Assembly (NCBI RefSeq): GCF_000153165.2
Contig: NC_014472.1
Location: 2,662,001 to 2,726,000 of the forward strand
Direction of reading: 5' to 3'
DNA: 64,000 nt
Source: Maribacter sp. HTCC2170
Lineage (GTDB): Bacteria; Bacteroidota; Bacteroidia; Flavobacteriales; Flavobacteriaceae
Part shown: positions 56,191 to 64,000 of the stretch, piece after piece
Position numbering within the stretch: the stretch's first letter is position 1
Layout of the letters: the number at the start of each line of letters is the position of its first letter
The notes under the pieces: model-generated
What the model was told of the DNA's origin: nothing
The model's database searches: none
What the model saw: only the letters and a program-made list of their open reading frames with translations
Made by a program: the position numbers and the translations under genes

Positions 56191-58050
56191 ATGGCACAGT
56201 CCCAATATACCGAAGATAATATTCGATCACTCGACTGGAAAGAGCATATTCGCTTGCGTCCAGGTATGTATATTGGTAAGCTGGGTGATGGTTCTTCTGC
56301 GGACGATGGTATTTACATTCTTCTTAAAGAAACCCTGGACAACTGTATTGATGAGTTTGTTATGGGAGCGGGCAAAACCATTGAAATATCAATAAAAGAT
56401 AATATAGTAAGGGTAAGGGACTATGGTCGTGGTATTCCTTTGGGAAAGGTGGTAGATGTAGTTTCCAAGATGAACACCGGGGGGAAGTATGATAGTCGTG
56501 CATTCAAAAAATCAGTTGGGTTAAATGGGGTTGGAACCAAGGCCGTTAATGCTTTGTCCAGTTTCTTTGAGGTTCAATCTTCTCGAGAAAATAAAATCAA
56601 GACCGCTCAATTTGAACAGGGTGTTTTAGTGTCGGAGGAAGGTCCGGTAGAGACATCCAAGAGAAAAGGTACAAGAGTATCTTTTACGCCAGATGAAACA
56701 ATATTCAAAAAGTATAAATACAGGAATGAGTATGTTGAGCGTATGCTCAAGAACTACGTTTATTTAAATCCAGGATTGACCATAGTTTTCAATGGTGAAA
56801 AGTTCCACTCTGAAAACGGTTTAAAAGATTTACTTGAGGATAATAACAATGCTGAGGACCTTTTATATCCAATTATCCACTTAAAGGGAGAGGACATTGA
56901 AGTTGCTATTACCCATAGTAAGACTCAGTACAGCGAGGAATACCATTCTTTCGTTAACGGGCAGCATACTACTCAAGGCGGTACACATCAAGCGGCATTC
57001 CGCGAGGCCTTAGTTAGGACTATCCGTGATTTCTACGGTAAGAATTATGATGCCAGTGATATTCGTAAATCGATTATCTCGGCAATTGCCATTAAAGTGA
57101 TGGAGCCCGTCTTTGAAAGTCAGACCAAAACCAAATTAGGGTCAACTGATATGGGAGGTGATTTTCCAACTGTTCGAACTTATATCAATGATTTTGTTGG
57201 TAGGTACTTAGATAATTACTTGCATAAAAATCCTGATACTTCTGAAAAGCTACAGCGAAAGATCATGATGGCTGAGAAAGAACGTAAAGAGCTTTCCGGT
57301 ATTCGTAAATTGGCCAGAGATCGAGCTAAAAAGGCAAGCCTGCACAATAAAAAACTACGTGATTGTCGAGTTCATTTAGGTGATATGAAAAATGACCGTC
57401 GTTTGGAAAGCACTCTTTTTATTACAGAGGGGGATTCAGCCTCTGGCTCAATCACAAAATCCCGTGATGTAAATACACAAGCTGTTTTCAGTTTAAGGGG
57501 AAAGCCTTTGAATTCTTATGGTATGTCCAAAAAGATTGTATACGAGAATGAGGAATTCAATCTTTTACAGGCTGCTTTGAACATTGAAGAGTCAATGGAG
57601 GATTTGCGTTACAACAATATTGTAATTGCAACTGATGCCGATGTTGACGGTATGCATATTAGATTATTGTTGATCACATTCTTTCTTCAATTTTTCCCTG
57701 AATTGATTAAAGAGAATCACTTATATATTTTACAAACACCTTTGTTTAGGGTCCGTAACAAAAAAGAAACAATTTATTGTTACAGTGATGATGAACGAAA
57801 GGGTGCCCTAGATAAGTTAACGGGAAAACCAGAAATAACACGATTTAAAGGTCTAGGTGAAATTTCGCCAGATGAATTCCAACATTTTATTGGAGAGGAT
57901 ATTAGATTAGAGCCCGTGATGTTAGACAAGGCAATGTCTATAGAGAATCTCCTAAAATTTTATATGGGTAAAAATACCCCAGATCGTCAGGAATTCATTA
58001 TCAACAACCTTAAAGTAGAAATTGACCTAGTTGAAGAAAACCAATTATAA
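56191..58050 (+). CDS. parE: DNA topoisomerase IV subunit B
   Basis: 619 residues. GHKL ATPase motifs ([46 protein letters not shown]), transducer Gln-Thr-Lys loop (SQTKTKLGS), and the TOPRIM domain with TEGDSASGS near 410 and ATDADVDGM near 480. With the gene 26 bases downstream it makes topoisomerase IV, which decatenates daughter chromosomes. A gyrase subunit is less likely because the next gene has the ParC-like tail and the pair is adjacent in ParE-ParC order, as in other Bacteroidota. Confidence 0.93.
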   Translation: MAQSQYTEDNIRSLDWKEHIRLRPGMYIGKLGDGSSADDGIYILLKETLDNCIDEFVMGAGKTIEISIKDNIVRVRDYGRGIPLGKVVDVVSKMNTGGKYDSRAFKKSVGLNGVGTKAVNALSSFFEVQSSRENKIKTAQFEQGVLVSEEGPVETSKRKGTRVSFTPDETIFKKYKYRNEYVERMLKNYVYLNPGLTIVFNGEKFHSENGLKDLLEDNNNAEDLLYPIIHLKGEDIEVAITHSKTQYSEEYHSFVNGQHTTQGGTHQAAFREALVRTIRDFYGKNYDASDIRKSIISAIAIKVMEPVFESQTKTKLGSTDMGGDFPTVRTYINDFVGRYLDNYLHKNPDTSEKLQRKIMMAEKERKELSGIRKLARDRAKKASLHNKKLRDCRVHLGDMKNDRRLESTLFITEGDSASGSITKSRDVNTQAVFSLRGKPLNSYGMSKKIVYENEEFNLLQAALNIEESMEDLRYNNIVIATDADVDGMHIRLLLITFFLQFFPELIKENHLYILQTPLFRVRNKKETIYCYSDDERKGALDKLTGKPEITRFKGLGEISPDEFQHFIGEDIRLEPVMLDKAMSIENLLKFYMGKNTPDRQEFIINNLKVEIDLVEENQL

Positions 58051-58075
58051 ATCAAGATAATACGATTCTTTCTTT

Positions 58076-60754
58076 ATGGAAGATAATGAAGAACTGAACC
58101 AAGAGCTTAACGAAGACCAACCAATTGAAGAAGGTTCGGGAATAGATGATTCCCAAGATGCCCTGACCAAGGTTACTGGTATGTACAAGGATTGGTTTTT
58201 GGACTATGCATCCTATGTGATATTAGAACGTGCGGTACCAGCTATAGAAGATGGTTTTAAACCTGTGCAACGCAGGATTTTACATTCGTTAAAAGAATTG
58301 GATGACGGTCGTTACAATAAGGTTGCTAACGTTGTTGGTCATACCATGCAATATCACCCTCATGGTGATGCGAGTATAGCAGATGCCATGGTTCAAATTG
58401 GTCAAAAAGACCTGTTGATTGATACTCAGGGTAACTGGGGTAATATTTTGACTGGGGATAGGGCAGCAGCTTCCAGGTATATAGAGGCAAGGCTTTCTAA
58501 ATTTGCTTTAGATGTGGTTTTTAGCCCAAAAATAACGGAATGGCAGCTATCGTATGACGGACGTAAAAAGGAGCCTGTTAATCTCCCGGTAAAGTTCCCT
58601 TTACTTTTGGCTCAAGGTGCTGAGGGTATTGCTGTTGGGCTTTCGACAAAAGTATTGCCGCATAACTTCAATGAATTGATTGATGCTTCAATTAAGCATC
58701 TCAAGGGTCAGCGGTTCAAGCTGTATCCTGATTTCCCAACTGCAGGAATAATTGACGTAAACAATTACAATGACGGTTTGCGAGGAGGTAAGATCCGGGT
58801 TCGCGCCAGAATGTCTCAAAAAGATAAGAATACGTTGGTTATTAATGAGATACCGTATGGTACCAACACCTCTTCTTTAATAGATTCCATTTTAAAAGCA
58901 AATGATAAAGGGAAGATAAAAATAAAAAAAATAGAGGATAATACTGCTGCAGATGTCGAGATACTTGTGCATTTGCCAAGTGGCATTTCCCCAGATAAAA
59001 CCATTGATGCATTATATGCCTTTACTTCATGTGAGTCGTCCATTTCTCCCTTAAGCTGTATTATTGAAGACAATAAACCGATTTTTATTGGGGTATCTGA
59101 AATGCTTAAGCAATCAACTGATTTAACGGTTGAATTGTTGAAAGCGGAATTGGAGATTCAGCTTTCTGAGTTGGAAGAGCAATGGCATTTTGCTTCTTTG
59201 GAACGTATTTTCATAGAAAATCGAATTTATAGGGATATAGAGGAAGAAGAGACATGGGAGGGAGTGATTTCTGCTATTGATAAAGGCCTAAAACCTCATA
59301 CCAAACATTTGAAACGCGCTGTCACTGAAGAGGATATCGTGCGTTTGACGGAAATTCGTATCAAGCGTATTTCCAAATTCGATATTGATAAGGCCCAGCA
59401 GTATCTTGATAGTTTGGAAGAGAAAATCGCTGAGGTGAAACACCATTTGGCAAACCTAATTGACTTTGCGATAGATTACTTTAAAAACCTCAAGACCAAA
59501 TATGGTAAAGGCCGTGAGCGTAAATCTGAGATTCGTGTTTTCGACGATATTGAGGCTACTAAAGTGGTTATTCGGAACACGAAACTGTATGTGAATAGGG
59601 AAGAGGGCTTTGTGGGCACTTCATTGCGTAGAGATGAATATGTTACCGATTGTAGCGATATTGATGATATCATTGTTTTTACGAAGGATGGTAAAGCCAT
59701 GATTACCAAGGTTGATTCCAAAACTTTTATTGGTAAGAACATTATTCATGTTGCGGTCTTTAAGAAAAAAGATAAGAGAACCACTTATAATATGATTTAT
59801 AAGGATGGTAAAGGTGGCCCTACTTACATCAAAAGGTTCAATGTGACAAGTGTTACTCGTGACAGGCTGTATGACCTTACTCCTGGAAAGCCATTGACAG
59901 TGGTGTACTATTTTTCGGCAAACCCTAATGGAGAAGCTGAGGTGGTCACTGTTAATCTTAGGCAGGTGGGGAGTATTAAGAAGCTGAAGTGGGATGTGGA
60001 TTTTGCAGACGTACTCATTAAGGGCAGAGCTTCAAAGGGGAATATCGTCACTAAATATACAGTAAAGAGGATTGAACTTAAAGAAAAAGGGGTTTCGACA
60101 CTAAAACCTCGAAAAATATGGTTCGATGATGTTGTTCGTAGATTGAATGTAGATGGTCGTGGAGAGTTGTTGGGTGAATTCCGGGGAGATGATCTTTTGT
60201 TGGTCATTAATCAAAAAGGAATTGCCAAAACACTTGTGCCAACAATGACTTCGCGTTTTGATGATGATATGATTGTGCTTGAAAAATGGAACCCAAATAA
60301 ACCGTTATCTGCAATTTATTGGGACGGTGGTAAAGAACGTTTTTATGTGAAACGGTTTTTAATCGAACAAGGAAATCGAGAAGATTTGTTTATTTCGGAG
60401 CATCCAAAATCGTATTTGGAGTTGGTTTCTACTGATTGGCGTCCGGTTATTGAGTTGGAGTTTCCAAAGCCTAGAGGTAAAGATGCCAAACCAAACTTAA
60501 GTATTGATATAGAAGATTTTATATCGATTAAAGGAATAAAAGCTTTAGGTAATCAGTTGACTTCGGAAAAAGTTAAAAACGTCAATGCTATGGACTCTTT
60601 GCCCTATGAGGAGCCAGAAGAACAGGAAGCCAATGAAATCGAGGTTGTTGATGAGGAAGATGTGAGTAATGAGACTGCGCAGTCAAAGAAGGGAAGCTCT
60701 GAAAAACCAGAGGATCCCGATATAGATGATGAGGGGCAAACGGCTTTGTTTTAA
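58076..60754 (+). CDS. parC: DNA topoisomerase IV subunit A
   Basis: 892 residues. The catalytic Tyr135 lies in TGDRAAASRYIEARLS, preceded by QYHPHGDASIADAMVQ and by the winged-helix segment FKPVQRRILHSL, the region where quinolone resistance changes occur. A coiled region (360-480) and a beta-pinwheel-like C-terminal half follow. The last 60 residues are very acidic (EEPEEQEANEIEVVDEEDV), probably disordered. Paired with parE. Confidence 0.95.
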   Translation: MEDNEELNQELNEDQPIEEGSGIDDSQDALTKVTGMYKDWFLDYASYVILERAVPAIEDGFKPVQRRILHSLKELDDGRYNKVANVVGHTMQYHPHGDASIADAMVQIGQKDLLIDTQGNWGNILTGDRAAASRYIEARLSKFALDVVFSPKITEWQLSYDGRKKEPVNLPVKFPLLLAQGAEGIAVGLSTKVLPHNFNELIDASIKHLKGQRFKLYPDFPTAGIIDVNNYNDGLRGGKIRVRARMSQKDKNTLVINEIPYGTNTSSLIDSILKANDKGKIKIKKIEDNTAADVEILVHLPSGISPDKTIDALYAFTSCESSISPLSCIIEDNKPIFIGVSEMLKQSTDLTVELLKAELEIQLSELEEQWHFASLERIFIENRIYRDIEEEETWEGVISAIDKGLKPHTKHLKRAVTEEDIVRLTEIRIKRISKFDIDKAQQYLDSLEEKIAEVKHHLANLIDFAIDYFKNLKTKYGKGRERKSEIRVFDDIEATKVVIRNTKLYVNREEGFVGTSLRRDEYVTDCSDIDDIIVFTKDGKAMITKVDSKTFIGKNIIHVAVFKKKDKRTTYNMIYKDGKGGPTYIKRFNVTSVTRDRLYDLTPGKPLTVVYYFSANPNGEAEVVTVNLRQVGSIKKLKWDVDFADVLIKGRASKGNIVTKYTVKRIELKEKGVSTLKPRKIWFDDVVRRLNVDGRGELLGEFRGDDLLLVINQKGIAKTLVPTMTSRFDDDMIVLEKWNPNKPLSAIYWDGGKERFYVKRFLIEQGNREDLFISEHPKSYLELVSTDWRPVIELEFPKPRGKDAKPNLSIDIEDFISIKGIKALGNQLTSEKVKNVNAMDSLPYEEPEEQEANEIEVVDEEDVSNETAQSKKGSSEKPEDPDIDDEGQTALF

Positions 60755-60769
60755 AGAGATAAAGTTTCA

Positions 60770-61201
60770 ATGAAGAACTTCATACAAGAATTCAAGGATT
60801 TTGCGATTAAAGGTAATATGATCGATATGGCCATCGGTATCATCATTGGTACCGCTTTTAACAAGGTTGTTAATGTTTTGGTTAAGAAGGTTATCATGCC
60901 ACCCCTGTCATTAATGACCGATGGAGTTCGATTTTCTGATAAGAAGTACGTATTGAGAGAGGCTTCGGATAATATTGAGGAGGCGGCTATTGGTTACGGT
61001 GAACTGATTGAGGTTGTAGTTGATTTTGCAATAATATCATTTACTGTTTTTGTAGTCATTAAATTCATGAACCGTTTTCGTACAAAGGCTGAAGATCCAG
61101 AGAATCTCGAGGAAACTACTCCAAAGAATATTGAGTTACTGGCCAACCTTGAGGAGCTCATGAAAGAACAAAACAAAATTTTAAGAGATAAAAAAGAATA
61201 A
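60770..61201 (+). CDS. mscL: Large-conductance mechanosensitive channel
   Basis: 143 residues. MscL signature in the first helices: KDFAIKGNMIDMAIGIIIGTAFNKVVNVLV, with the second helix VVVDFAIISFTVFVVIKFMNRF and a C-terminal amphipathic bundle helix. It opens under hypo-osmotic shock as a pentamer. It starts 15 bases after parC and is probably transcribed from the same unit, without an obvious functional link. Confidence 0.97.
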   Translation: MKNFIQEFKDFAIKGNMIDMAIGIIIGTAFNKVVNVLVKKVIMPPLSLMTDGVRFSDKKYVLREASDNIEEAAIGYGELIEVVVDFAIISFTVFVVIKFMNRFRTKAEDPENLEETTPKNIELLANLEELMKEQNKILRDKKE

Positions 61202-61214
61202 GACCATTAATAGT

Positions 61215-61247
61215 TTTGCAGGGGTACTACTTTATACCGTACCTTTG
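61215..61247 (+). promoter_or_regulatory. Promoter of the fatty acid hydroxylase-family gene
   Basis: TTTG at 61215-61218, 21-base spacer, perfect -7 box TACCTTTG at 61240-61247. Expected leader only about 11 bases. Confidence 0.65.
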
Positions 61248-61264
61248 CGCTAATTTTAGAATTT

Positions 61265-62221
61265 ATGGATTTTACCAACCCCCTGGTATACGGTGTACCC
61301 TGTTTTATAGCATTTATTTTATTGGAATTAGCTTATAGCAAAACCCATGGTGATGAGGATTTGTATGAGTGGAAAGACCTGTTTGCAAGTGGATTTATGG
61401 GGGTGGGTTCAGCGATTATTGCGCCTTTGATCAAGGTGATTTCCGCCATTGTTATATTTGAATTCACTTATGAATTGTTCAATCCAGTTGTTGATGGTGT
61501 AAGATCTAATGTTTTAGGTTATAAGTCCTTTGGGTATGCTTGGTATATATGGCTGTTGTGTCAACTGGCCGACGACTTTACGTATTATTGGTTTCATAGG
61601 GCCAATCATGAAATTCGAATTCTTTGGGCCGCGCATATTGTTCACCATTCTTCGGATAATTATAACTTAGGGACAGCTGTTAGAAATGGTTGGTTCACCA
61701 TTCTTTACAAACCATTGTTTTACATGTGGATGCCAGCTTTAGGGTTTGCCCCTGAGATGGTTGTTGTTTGTTTGGGGATAGAAGCATTATGGCAATTTCA
61801 GTTGCATACAGTGTATATTCCAAAAATGGGATGGGTTGAGAAAATAATGAATACCCATACCATGCATCAGGTGCATCATGCTCAGAATGTCGAATATTTG
61901 GACAAAAACCATGGTGGTTTTTTGAACATCTTTGATAAAATATTTGGCACTTGGAAAGAACTTGATGATGATATAGATGTTAAGTATGGTGTAATTCATG
62001 CCCCTGAATCCTATAACCCACTAGTGATTCTTACCCATGAGTTTAAGGATATTTGGAATGATATGAAAAAGTCCCCTAATATCTGGCACAAGATTATGTA
62101 TGTCTTTGGTCCTCCGGGCTGGAGCCATGATGGCAGTACTTTAACCGTTAAGCAGCAGCAGCGTTTATTTAGGGAGCATAAGCAAAAGAATCCGAAAGTA
62201 GCTTATCACAGGCCTAATTAA
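61265..62221 (+). CDS. Fatty acid hydroxylase/sterol desaturase-family membrane protein
   Basis: 318 residues with four or so membrane segments and the di-iron histidine clusters of this superfamily: HRANHE, HIVHHSS and HTMHQVHHAQN. The first segment begins PLVYGVPCFIAFILLELAYSK. Members insert oxygen or double bonds into sterols, fatty acids or carotenoids at the membrane; substrate unknown here. It has its own promoter and faces terC tail to tail. Confidence 0.9.
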   Translation: MDFTNPLVYGVPCFIAFILLELAYSKTHGDEDLYEWKDLFASGFMGVGSAIIAPLIKVISAIVIFEFTYELFNPVVDGVRSNVLGYKSFGYAWYIWLLCQLADDFTYYWFHRANHEIRILWAAHIVHHSSDNYNLGTAVRNGWFTILYKPLFYMWMPALGFAPEMVVVCLGIEALWQFQLHTVYIPKMGWVEKIMNTHTMHQVHHAQNVEYLDKNHGGFLNIFDKIFGTWKELDDDIDVKYGVIHAPESYNPLVILTHEFKDIWNDMKKSPNIWHKIMYVFGPPGWSHDGSTLTVKQQQRLFREHKQKNPKVAYHRPN

Positions 62222-62237
62222 CTCTTGAATAATTAGG
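62213..62237. terminator. Inverted repeat between convergent stops, probable bidirectional terminator
   Basis: CCTAATTA and TAATTAGG form a perfect 8-bp stem with a 9-base loop, overlapping the stop codon of the hydroxylase-family gene and ending 1 base before the terC stop. AT-rich, so moderate. Confidence 0.5.
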
Positions 62238-63050
62238 TTAATCCTTTTCTATTTCCTGTACTACAACCTTGTTTTTCTTCATTCTCAAGTTGAAGAATTC
62301 TACCATTAGGGAGAATGCTATTGAAAAATATAAATACCCTTTTGGAATAGTTCCCACCTCATTGCCAAACACTACAAGGTGTGATAGGTGTGCAGATTCG
62401 GCTATCAGCATAAATCCTATTAAAATCAAGAAGGACAACCCTAAAACCTGAATAGATGGATGTCTGTTTACAAATTCACCAACTGGGTTAGCAAAAAGCA
62501 TCATTATCAAAACAGAAATCACTACTGCGATGACCATTAATAATAAGGCGTCATTGGGGTTGGGTGAGATACCGTTGGTCATACCGATAGCAGTTAAAAT
62601 TGAATCAAATGAAAAGACGATATTAATCACAGTGATTTGAAGGATGGCGTTCATCAAGGAAGCTGAACGGTGGCTTTTCACTTCACGCTCATCATGACCT
62701 TTATCTTCAATTTTCTCATGTATTTCAGAAGTACTTTTATAAAGTAGAAACAATCCGCCTCCAAACAATATCAATCCCTGTCCACTGATTCCGCCGGAGA
62801 TCCAGTCGCTATCTAAAATCCAAAACGGCTTTTTCATGCTGGTAAGGAGCGAAATACCAAACAATAGCACTATACGCATTACCATGGCTAAAACAAGCCC
62901 TATGTTCGTAGCTTTTTTTCGTTGAGCTTTATCTAACTTGCCTGCGGCAATTGAAATGAAAATAATGTTGTCAATTCCTAATACAATTTCTAAGAATGTT
63001 AACGTAAGTAGTGCTACCCAGGCATCAGGGCTTGAAAGTATTTCGAACAT
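62238..63050 (-). CDS. TerC-family integral membrane protein
   Basis: 270 residues with about seven to nine helices. The TerC signature acidic residues in helices are seen in LTFLEIVLGIDNIIFI and in NIVFSFDSILTAIGMT. Members are linked to manganese export to exoenzymes and to tellurium resistance; the true substrate here is uncertain, manganese being the better guess. The C-terminus is basic and hydrophilic (FFNLRMKKNKVVVQEIEKD). It lies 2 bases after the small lipoprotein gene on the same strand. Confidence 0.9.
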   Translation of the reverse strand: MFEILSSPDAWVALLTLTFLEIVLGIDNIIFISIAAGKLDKAQRKKATNIGLVLAMVMRIVLLFGISLLTSMKKPFWILDSDWISGGISGQGLILFGGGLFLLYKSTSEIHEKIEDKGHDEREVKSHRSASLMNAILQITVINIVFSFDSILTAIGMTNGISPNPNDALLLMVIAVVISVLIMMLFANPVGEFVNRHPSIQVLGLSFLILIGFMLIAESAHLSHLVVFGNEVGTIPKGYLYFSIAFSLMVEFFNLRMKKNKVVVQEIEKD

Positions 63051-63052
63051 GG

Positions 63053-63430
63053 TTAGTTGGTTTTTATAGCTATTCCTTTAGATTTATTGCTGTCCCCTAC
63101 AATATTGTACTCAAATGTATATGAATTATCTGTTGTAGTCAATATTTTCATGTGAACTGACTTTTCTTCCGCCTTGTTTCTAGGGTGAAGCTTTTTCACG
63201 ATACATTCGCAGTCATTTATCCATCTAACTGACGAGCTATCAATCTTGCCTTCAAAATAATCCACCTCTAAGTCACCCTTTCTTACGAAGGTAGTTGTGA
63301 CCTCTTTGTCATTTAAAACAGATGTGAAGCTGAACTCCCCATCCTTGAAGTCCTTGCAGTTTCTTTCCGGTAGATAACAGGAGTATAGAGTAAAAAGCGT
63401 AACTAATAAAAAAATGATTCTTCTTAACAT
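63053..63430 (-). CDS. Small conserved lipoprotein, unknown function
   Basis: 125 residues from the ATG at 63430 (a GTG 6 bases upstream is possible). The signal ends LYSCYLPERNC with the lipidated Cys at 18. The rest is hydrophilic, with two Cys in INDCECIVKK, which could form a disulfide. No function recognised. I recall similar flavobacterial proteins being labelled DNA topoisomerase IV in databases, probably because of the nearby par genes; nothing in this sequence supports that name. It precedes terC by 2 bases. Confidence 0.75.
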   Translation of the reverse strand: MLRRIIFLLVTLFTLYSCYLPERNCKDFKDGEFSFTSVLNDKEVTTTFVRKGDLEVDYFEGKIDSSSVRWINDCECIVKKLHPRNKAEEKSVHMKILTTTDNSYTFEYNIVGDSNKSKGIAIKTN

Positions 63431-63503
63431 GAACACAAAATAAAGAATTTAGTGCCACAAAAAATAACACAATTCAAAATAACAACCACTTTGGTTCAGA
63501 TTC

Positions 63504-63881
63504 TTATTCATGATACGACTTGAAACTTCCGTCATCGTAGAAAATGATGATTTTCTCAATTGTCTTTTCCTTTTTCGGTTCCGTTTTAAGTGGTGCCTCT
63601 TTTTGAGGAATTATATTTTGGGTAGGGGTGAGGTTATTTGCTTTTGTGTTTGGGTCGGATGGAAATGACCCTTTGCCGTTCAATAACCAATACAAATTTA
63701 CTTCAGGAAAATTCTTTATCACTTTTAAAACAAACTCTAAACTAGGTTTGTTTCTTCCTGATAATAGGTGGGAAATACTTGATCGCTGCACGCTTATCCT
63801 ATCTGCGAAAACAGAGGCCGATAAGTCATAATACCGAAGTATTTTCTCTAACCTTTTAATAAAATCCTCGGTGTTTACCAC
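63504..63881 (-). CDS. Helix-turn-helix transcriptional regulator, XRE type
   Basis: 125 residues with a GTG start at 63881. The N-terminal HTH is KILRYYDLSASVFADRISVQRSSISHLLSGRNKPSLEFVLKVI (about 12-54), followed by YWLLNGKGSF, a stretch typical of this flavobacterial group. A proline/lysine-rich linker leads to a short conserved C-terminus (EKIIIFYDDGSFKSYH). Target genes are not known. It is 74 bases upstream of the small lipoprotein gene on the same strand. Confidence 0.88.
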   Translation of the reverse strand: MVNTEDFIKRLEKILRYYDLSASVFADRISVQRSSISHLLSGRNKPSLEFVLKVIKNFPEVNLYWLLNGKGSFPSDPNTKANNLTPTQNIIPQKEAPLKTEPKKEKTIEKIIIFYDDGSFKSYHE

Positions 63882-63898
63882 TGTAACAATAGTTTGTG

Positions 63899-63906
63899 CA
63901 AATCTA
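63899..63906 (-). promoter_or_regulatory. Candidate -7 box of the HTH regulator gene
   Basis: CAAATCTA on the plus strand reads TAGATTTG on the minus strand, a perfect match; it leaves a leader of about 11 bases. No TTG at the right distance. Confidence 0.4.
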
Positions 63907-64000
63907 GTAAAAATATTGCTTTAAATGGAGCTTTGTACTGGTCAAAACCCTTTGTATTAATAATATTTATGTTCATATAAGATGCCATAAATAACTGAAA

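Noticed and set aside
1-64000. CRISPR arrays, insertion sequences, prophage or rRNA
   Set aside because: No regularly spaced repeats, transposase or phage proteins, and no rRNA signatures were found on either strand.

Overview
The window reads as chromosome of a marine-type member of the Flavobacteriaceae (Bacteroidota). Supporting signs are the low GC content, several promoters of the Bacteroidota form (TTG, about 20 bases, then TAnnTTTG), few Shine-Dalgarno sites, a TonB-dependent receptor, bacillithiol synthesis (BshB1), a CzcA-TolC fusion pump, and a sulfatase with uronate genes of the kind used on algal or animal sulfated polysaccharides. Gene content is ordinary chromosomal. I see no phage, insertion sequence, CRISPR array or rRNA; there is one tRNA (His).

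Layout. 1-0.7 kb: end of a cytochrome c assembly protein. 1-9.3 kb: a likely five-gene operon with a substrate-binding-protein/TolC fusion, an RND adaptor, an RND pump, a membrane class III nucleotide cyclase and a potassium-type channel. 9.3-11 kb: arsenic resistance (ACR3, ArsC). 11.3-14.8 kb: MATE exporter, PLP sulfur-amino-acid enzyme, BshB1. 14.8-19.8 kb: TPR histidine kinase, tRNA-His, M28 peptidase, AraC regulator. 19.8-24.8 kb: a complete-looking trans-4-hydroxy-L-proline route (epimerase, FAD oxidase/dehydrogenase, deaminase, 2-oxoglutarate semialdehyde dehydrogenase) divergent from the AraC gene. 24.8-30.8 kb: heavy-metal efflux (His-rich small protein, CzcA-TolC fusion, adaptor).

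30.9-39.6 kb: a uronate/sulfated-sugar region with a sulfatase lipoprotein, UxaC, UxuA, an FAH-family enzyme, a Tat-exported Gfo/Idh/MocA oxidoreductase, a DUF5009-like acyltransferase and a GDSL hydrolase. 39.7-45 kb: unknown lipoprotein, S10 carboxypeptidase, DUF2400 protein, LolD-like ATPase, FolE and a small membrane protein. 45-47.7 kb: TonB receptor with a His/Glu-rich loop plus a small Cys/His protein, probably for zinc or another metal. 47.7-53.8 kb: small conserved proteins, SerA-like and SerC, a LuxC-like reductase, an Alvin-type ferredoxin and a ureohydrolase. 53.9-63.9 kb: YchF, EamA transporter, topoisomerase IV (ParE, ParC), MscL, a fatty acid hydroxylase-family protein, TerC, a small lipoprotein and an HTH regulator.

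The points I judge most worth following are: (1) the pump-cyclase-channel operon with the binding-protein/TolC fusion; (2) the CzcA-TolC fusion, which keeps a signal-peptide-like segment at the join; (3) the hydroxyproline operon with direct repeats abutting its -7 box; and (4) the two metal loci that each carry an unrecognised small His/Cys exported protein. All functions are assigned from protein motifs read by eye; no database search was run.
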